DNA of 34,547 nucleotides from a virus, in IMG/VR virus record IMGVR_UViG_3300030108_003896, positions 1 to 34,547 of that record. The stretch is one strand, 5' to 3'. This document shows, in pieces, positions 30,569 to 34,547 of this stretch. A program made the translations under genes and the position numbers. Below the pieces are notes generated by a model, which was not told the DNA's origin, made no database searches, and saw nothing but the letters and a program-made list of their open reading frames with translations. Position 1 is the first letter of the stretch. Each line of letters begins with the position of its first letter.

Positions 30569-31015
30569 CTAAGCTAATCTTAAAATTGCTGCAGATGTTG
30601 TGAACGCAGGAAACTGAATTGTAAAAGTTCCAGACGTTGCAGTTTTATCTCCACCAAAATCTAACACAGCAACAGCATCAGTAGTTCCAGAACCACCGTC
30701 TGTTGTTGTATTGTAAATTAATGCACCTCTTGCAGTAAGAGTCACACCAACAAAAGACAAGTCAGCAAAATCAGTTATTGCTACTGAAGATGAAACTTTG
30801 ACTCCTTGATTAACTAAAGCTTTTCCGCCAGCAGTATATCCTGATGGTGATGAAACTTCGTTTGTAGTTGCATAGTTTGTTGTTGACTTACCTAAAGTTG
30901 CAGATGATGTAAACATCGCTAACTTATAGGTGTCAGATGATGTATCAAAATCATGCTTTCCTTGTAGTAATTCTTTTTTAAAAGAATCACAAATTGCATT
31001 AGTTGTTATTGCCAT
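30569..31015 (-). CDS. Small beta-rich virion protein, 148 aa
   Basis: A 148-residue protein with a helical start (AITTNAICDSFKKELLQGKH) and a Ser/Thr/Gly-rich beta body (DAVAVLDFGGDKTATSGTFT) that ends in AAILRLA. I have seen this type in many phage virion blocks, often near the connector, with no established function. AAGGAG precedes the ATG. It follows the adaptor-like gene at 31033. Confidence 0.65.
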   Translation of the reverse strand: MAITTNAICDSFKKELLQGKHDFDTSSDTYKLAMFTSSATLGKSTTNYATTNEVSSPSGYTAGGKALVNQGVKVSSSVAITDFADLSFVGVTLTARGALIYNTTTDGGSGTTDAVAVLDFGGDKTATSGTFTIQFPAFTTSAAILRLA

Positions 31016-31032
31016 TTTTTTCTCCTTTAAAT

Positions 31033-31683
31033 TTAAGGACTAGGAGAATCGACTTTGATCCTTGGAACTCCGTCTGAATACTCTCCTCGTCTTCTTCTAC
31101 CCATTTGTTGTAGGGCAAAATTTTGTACTTCTTCATTATACTTTGAATTATAGAGGTTGTATAGATTGTCAGGTCCTTTTAAAAATCTAAATGCCTCAGC
31201 TAATACACCATGTAATAACATGGACTCTTGATATTTGGCTAAATAAGTTTGATTTGTCGAAGTGAATTCTGGTGGATCTTTAATATAATTAATTTGAACT
31301 GTGTCTGCAGCAGCTGGCGTTGGAGCGACTAAAATAGCAAACTCATTAAAGTTAGCATAATATTTAGGAGTTCCCTGTGTACCAGAACCATTAAATTCAG
31401 ATATAAAACTAGTGTCTCTTTTTTCTAAAAAAGTTCTTACTCCTGAACTGATATGCTCAACAGACCTTAATATTAAAGTGTCAGATGGAATAGTTACTGC
31501 TCTATTTCCAGCTGTAAATGTTGAAGTAGCATATTTTCTTAAATCATCATAATCAACTTTACCCGCTACATCTAATTCAACAGATCTAATGAAATCTTGA
31601 ATTATAGCATCAGTTAAAACATTACTATCAACTTCAGTATAGTCTCTAACTTGTGTCAAAAAATTTGCATGTGTAATTGCCAT
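31033..31683 (-). CDS. Head-tail adaptor/tail tubular-like protein
   Basis: A 216-residue protein with the layout of adaptor proteins: NFLTQVRDYTEVDSNVLTDA (8-27) as an N-terminal helix pair, then VPSDTLILRS-like beta strands with SVEHISSG, and a helical C-terminus (LLHGVLAEAFRFLKGPDNLY, about 150-169), ending in a basic stretch (GRRRRGEY). Its order after P22 gp4-like and other connector genes fits a tail tubular A or gp6-like role. The family name is not certain. It starts in the stop region of the gene upstream. Confidence 0.6.
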   Translation of the reverse strand: MAITHANFLTQVRDYTEVDSNVLTDAIIQDFIRSVELDVAGKVDYDDLRKYATSTFTAGNRAVTIPSDTLILRSVEHISSGVRTFLEKRDTSFISEFNGSGTQGTPKYYANFNEFAILVAPTPAAADTVQINYIKDPPEFTSTNQTYLAKYQESMLLHGVLAEAFRFLKGPDNLYNLYNSKYNEEVQNFALQQMGRRRRGEYSDGVPRIKVDSPSP

Positions 31684-32120
31684 TATGTAATACTTACCTC
31701 CACAGATCCAATAGAACCTGAAAGTTCTCTTCTTCTATTTTGTAAAGATGGATCTTCAGGAACCATGTTATGGATAGTGGTTGTAATACCATTAGATGTA
31801 ACCTGAAAGTCTTGTGTCTTAAAAGCAAAATCTCCTGGTAAACTCAAATTAGCGACTCCAACACGAGTTCCTCCTGAATCTGAAATAGTTTGATCGTTTG
31901 AAAATTTTTGAGCTGGTTGTTGAAATTTCATTACTCTTGGATTTTTTAAAGCTATAGCATCAGCTTTGTGATAAGGTGGATCAAGTTGTGGGTGTTTAGG
32001 TTCAAATTCAGAAATATGAACTAACGAACCATTCCACTCTTTAACCATTTCTCTATAAGGATATTCCATACCAGATCTATCTGATATTGCTTTTGATCTT
32101 TTTCCACTAGCATAACTCAT
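31683..32120 (-). CDS. Hypothetical virion protein, 145 aa
   Basis: A 145-residue protein beginning MSYASGKRSKAISDRSGMEY, with a middle part rich in aromatics and prolines (SEFEPKHPQLDPPYHKADAI) and a beta-rich end (GDFAFKTQDFQVTSNGITTT). Similar proteins are found between connector genes of marine phages. It overlaps or abuts its neighbours at both ends. Function unknown; an assembly or connector role is likely by position. Confidence 0.55.
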   Translation of the reverse strand: MSYASGKRSKAISDRSGMEYPYREMVKEWNGSLVHISEFEPKHPQLDPPYHKADAIALKNPRVMKFQQPAQKFSNDQTISDSGGTRVGVANLSLPGDFAFKTQDFQVTSNGITTTIHNMVPEDPSLQNRRRELSGSIGSVEVSIT

Positions 32121-32815
32121 TAAACACCATCTCCAAAATAAGTTTGAGGAGAAATATAAACAGATGCCCTTTGACCATCCTCATTTAATGCTCTTAACAA
32201 TTCATCCTCGTAAAGCTGTTTTAATAATTGAATTCTATCAGGTGCTTTTTTTACAGATAAATAATATGCAAGCCCTGAACACATGCACGGTAAAAATCTA
32301 TATACAACATCAGCTTGGTTTGTATAAATACCAGCATCTTGAATTCTATCTATTGTATAAAATTTTAATGTCGTAAAAGTTGTAGCATCTGGAGCTAAAT
32401 ATAAAAAAATTTGAGGTGTTGTTTGTCTATCAACAAAATATTGTGATGGTTGTCCTGTCTCTAATTTATTCGGTAGAGCTGCGTATGCAGATCTATCAAT
32501 CTTTGTTAACGAAATATCATTAGTTGATGAAGTATTACTAGCTGCAGCTGTTGTTGAGATGTAAGCCTCTAACACATCATTGACACTTGCATTTACAGCG
32601 TACTGTGCAGTGCCTGCTGTTAAAGCTACTTCATTAAGAGATACTTTCCATAAATGAATACCTCTGTTACCCCATTCTGAAAATAAAAGATTTAAACTTC
32701 TTCTTGCACTACGTAAGTCATGACCACTGTTGGTTCGCATTCCGCATCTTTCGTATGCCTCTTCAATAATATCATCGATATTTAAATCGAATGCTGTAGT
32801 TCCTGACGTAGCCAT
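32120..32815 (-). CDS. P22 gp4-like tail accessory/head-closure protein
   Basis: A 231-residue protein with a helical start DDIIEEAYERCGMRTNSGHD (13-32), then LRSARRSLNLLFSEWGNRGI (33-52), a beta domain and a C-terminal helix bundle (ERIQLLKQLYEDELLRALNE-like). This is the layout of the P22 gp4 head-closure family, which binds the portal and starts the tail in short-tailed phages. No enzymatic domain is seen. Together with the adaptor-like gene it marks the right end of the window as the connector region, so the portal gene probably lies just beyond it. Confidence 0.7.
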   Translation of the reverse strand: MATSGTTAFDLNIDDIIEEAYERCGMRTNSGHDLRSARRSLNLLFSEWGNRGIHLWKVSLNEVALTAGTAQYAVNASVNDVLEAYISTTAAASNTSSTNDISLTKIDRSAYAALPNKLETGQPSQYFVDRQTTPQIFLYLAPDATTFTTLKFYTIDRIQDAGIYTNQADVVYRFLPCMCSGLAYYLSVKKAPDRIQLLKQLYEDELLRALNEDGQRASVYISPQTYFGDGV

Positions 32816-32821
32816 AATTCA

Positions 32822-33466
32822 TTACATTAAATCTTTATAATAGTCTAAAGATTTTCCTGGAGGTAAACTCTCATCTTGTAAGCCCATGCCTGATGTTCTA
32901 GCTGCACCATAGCCTCTAACAGATTTACCCATAGATGCTTTCATCATTTCTTTTTCTCTAACTTTTTTGGCAGCCATTCCAACATTAGCTTTCAAAACAC
33001 CACCAGCTCTAAGTTTTGAAAGTTTTGATTTAATTGCTTTCATTTTAGCCTCCATTGTAGAAGGAGAGTCTTTCATATCAGGAAACATATTATCAAATGA
33101 TGCTTCCGTTGCTACACCAACTTTTTTATCTCTTAAGGCCTTTACTGTGTTTTTTCTAAAAGAATTTAACTTATCTTTTTTAGCAGCCATATAATCTCTA
33201 GACTTTTGTAGTCCTTCTTTAACATTACCTTTTGTCATCACACCAGTTCTAGCTTTCATTATTTTTTTTTCTCTTTTAGAACTTCTTGTTGCTCCGATTT
33301 TTTCTTCAACTTTTCTAATATCTCTTTTATTATCACCTTTGACTGACATTCCTTTATTAGCTTTTTTTACTTTCATATTTTTTTCTATTGCCATTCCTCT
33401 TCTTTTTTCATAGCTAGATAATTTTCCATCTTTATCTAGATCAGCTTTTTTTGGGTTCTTTAACAT
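32822..33466 (-). CDS. Lys-rich virion protein with EF-hand loop
   Basis: A 214-residue protein, about a quarter Lys. Residues 9-20 (DLDKDGKLSSYE) match the canonical EF-hand calcium loop, with D9, D11, D13, S17 and E20. A charged, helical body follows. Residues about 103-152 (FRKNTVKALRDKKVGVATEA, then SFDNMFPD) resemble part of the ejection-type protein at 17828-18691. The C-terminus is glycine-rich (GKSVRGYGAARTSGMGLQDE). GGAG precedes the ATG. A virion role is likely; calcium binding is inferred from the loop. Confidence 0.65.
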   Translation of the reverse strand: MLKNPKKADLDKDGKLSSYEKRRGMAIEKNMKVKKANKGMSVKGDNKRDIRKVEEKIGATRSSKREKKIMKARTGVMTKGNVKEGLQKSRDYMAAKKDKLNSFRKNTVKALRDKKVGVATEASFDNMFPDMKDSPSTMEAKMKAIKSKLSKLRAGGVLKANVGMAAKKVREKEMMKASMGKSVRGYGAARTSGMGLQDESLPPGKSLDYYKDLM

Positions 33467-33477
33467 ATTAATTCTCC

Positions 33478-34065
33478 TTAGATTTCTATCATACCACCAT
33501 AGTACTTCTTGGTAAAGGTACTGACGTTAGTAGGTTTCCCACCCACTCCTTGGGCTCGTGCTCTTTTCCTTGCAACGGCACTCTTCCTCTGGGATTCTGT
33601 CATCCTTGCCGCTTTGGCAGCAGGGACGCACTTTGGATACTTCCGTTTTTGATCCGCTTTTAATTTTGAACGACCACACGGTGCGTAAGAACCATCTTTT
33701 CGTTTGCTCCCAATATCTACCCATTTTTGTTCGAACCATTTTTTTAATCCCCCTGATTTAAATGATTTAGAAAAACTAAAACCTATATTCTTACTTTTTC
33801 CTGTTTTGCTTCCCTGTAAACTTAACATAGAATTTTCACCCTCTTTAGATATACCTAATGAAAGCGTACTAGGAACATTGCCTTTTTCTTTTTTTAAAAA
33901 AGGTTTTTCAGCTCCACCTGAAATAGTAGTTTTGCCTTTTTTTATACTTAAAGTTGCTTTAGGTACAGATACATCAGGATCATCATATATATCTATACCA
34001 CCTCCGATGGTTGTACCTTTTAATGTTTTTTTTAAATAATCTGGTACAGATGTTTTTTTCCCCAT
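33478..34065 (-). CDS. DUF5872-like basic virion protein
   Basis: A 195-residue, strongly basic protein. The N-terminal part is a Gly/Ser/Lys-rich beta region (TTISGGAEKPFLKKEKGNVP). The C-terminal part is a conserved block: KKWFEQKWVDIGSKRKDGSY (108-127), APCGRSKLKADQKRKYPKCV (128-147), and ARMTESQRKSAVARKRARAQ. This block, with two cysteines, is recalled from a DUF5872-like family in cyanophages and other viruses. It may bind DNA or other virion proteins. It is coupled with the small gene upstream. Confidence 0.6.
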   Translation of the reverse strand: MGKKTSVPDYLKKTLKGTTIGGGIDIYDDPDVSVPKATLSIKKGKTTISGGAEKPFLKKEKGNVPSTLSLGISKEGENSMLSLQGSKTGKSKNIGFSFSKSFKSGGLKKWFEQKWVDIGSKRKDGSYAPCGRSKLKADQKRKYPKCVPAAKAARMTESQRKSAVARKRARAQGVGGKPTNVSTFTKKYYGGMIEI

Positions 34066-34295
34066 TAGAATACACCTTTAAAATCTATTCCTTTAATAGC
34101 AGCTCCAGCTCCACGGCACATACCACCGTCTCTTAATCCTTTAGCTTTTATTTTTTTTGTATCTCTAAAATCTGCTCTATCTTCATCATCCCCAGCCTTT
34201 CTGGCATCGAATGGATTATCAAAAAATTCTTCTTTTCTTCCTGAGCCAACTAATTCTTCAGCTGTTTGATAACCTTTTTTCTTCTTTTTAGTCAT
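34065..34295 (-). CDS. Small Lys-rich protein with GG-M-x-RGAGAAIKG tail
   Basis: A 76-residue protein with a basic start (MTKKKKKGYQTAEELVG), a charged middle (FDARKAGDDEDRADFRDTKK), and the tail GLRDGGMCRGAGAAIKGIDF (53-72). The tail motif recurs at the C-terminus of many small marine phage virion proteins. It overlaps the end of the partial gene to its right by eight bases and abuts the DUF5872-like gene. Function unknown; a small virion or scaffold-related role is likely by position. Confidence 0.6.
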   Translation of the reverse strand: MTKKKKKGYQTAEELVGSGRKEEFFDNPFDARKAGDDEDRADFRDTKKIKAKGLRDGGMCRGAGAAIKGIDFKGVF

Positions 34296-34547
34296 CTAAC
34301 ATTCCCTTATAATAGTTTTTATAACTTTTATTAGAGACTTCATGACCAGCAAGATTACCTTTGATATAAGTTCCTGAGTATGGTTCTAAAGTTTGTGCAA
34401 ATCTTCCTTCTTTAGCTTTTACAATTGAATCTAAAGACTTAGCTTGTGCTTTGTGAAGTCTTGAAGCTTTATGTAGAGCACCAGCAACTTTTTTAATTTT
34501 AGCTTCTCCACCAGATACTTTACCAGCTGGTTTGGGTCCTCTAAAAT
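34288..34547 (-). CDS. Partial Lys-rich virion protein (C-terminal part)
   Basis: This frame enters from the right edge; its last 85 residues are visible, ending with GNLAGHEVSNKSYKNYYKGM and LDD, with TAA at 34288. It is helical and rich in Ala and Lys (KIKKVAGALHKASRLHKAQA), with few aromatic residues. The 3' end overlaps the start of the small gene at 34065-34295. Its N-terminus and function are outside the window. Confidence 0.55.
   Translation of the reverse strand, partial: FRGPKPAGKVSGGEAKIKKVAGALHKASRLHKAQAKSLDSIVKAKEGRFAQTLEPYSGTYIKGNLAGHEVSNKSYKNYYKGMLDD

Noticed and set aside
1-34547. CRISPR array, tRNA genes, integrase and attachment sites
   Set aside because: No regularly spaced direct repeats other than the coding decapeptides were seen, no gap is long enough for a tRNA, and no integrase motif was found in any frame.

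Overview
The window looks like about 34.5 kb of an uncultivated, AT-rich, tailed marine bacteriophage, probably short-tailed and lytic. It contains a T7-like family A DNA polymerase, phage primase, helicase and SSB-like genes, a block of virion genes, and a dense set of 2-oxoglutarate/Fe(II) oxygenases of the kind carried by ocean phages. The AT-richness and these protein families suggest a pelagic alphaproteobacterial host of the SAR11 or SAR116 kind, but this is inference. There is no integrase, CRISPR array, tRNA or rRNA. Terminase, portal, major capsid protein and endolysin are not seen and probably lie beyond the right or left edge.

Layout. Almost everything is on the minus strand and reads from right to left, with start and stop codons commonly overlapping as ATGA. 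(1) 34547-24004 holds head-tail, connector, tail and fibre genes: Lys-rich proteins, one with an EF-hand loop, connector-like proteins at 31-32.8 kb, a repeat protein and a fibre at 28-30.5 kb, a large 716-aa tail protein, and an oxygenase pair at 26.6-27.7 kb. (2) 23673-20934 is an accessory block with small proteins, an oxygenase and two glycosyltransferases. (3) 20898-15220 encodes candidate ejection (internal virion) proteins, a GNAT-like protein and a holin-like membrane protein. (4) 15211-5366 is the replication and recombination block: PD-(D/E)XK nuclease, a SNF2-type helicase on the opposite strand, a coiled-coil protein, SSB-like protein, AEP-type primase, UvrD-like helicase, DUF3310 protein, an oxygenase, DNA polymerase and an adjoining LAGLIDADG homing endonuclease. 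(5) 4521-5369 is a plus-strand operon of four very small genes, two of them Cys-rich with hydrophobic N-termini. (6) 4495-1 is an accessory region of small genes, two more oxygenases, two tandem micro membrane proteins of 32-33 residues, a DUF6065-like protein, and a Mom/DUF4338-like protein that may act on DNA bases.

How it works together. The polymerase, primase, helicases, SSB-like protein and nuclease would form a largely self-contained replisome built on an AEP primase instead of a T7 gp4-type primase-helicase. The oxygenases (six), glycosyltransferases (two) and Mom-like protein suggest heavy investment in chemical modification of DNA, virion proteins, surface glycans or host metabolites. 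The substrates cannot be read from sequence. Five very short genes were found between the longer ones: two membrane micro-proteins (2825-2926 and 2923-3021), a 45-aa basic protein (23536-23673), a 54-aa protein (24004-24168) and partial genes at both window ends. No stretch longer than about 75 bases is without a gene.
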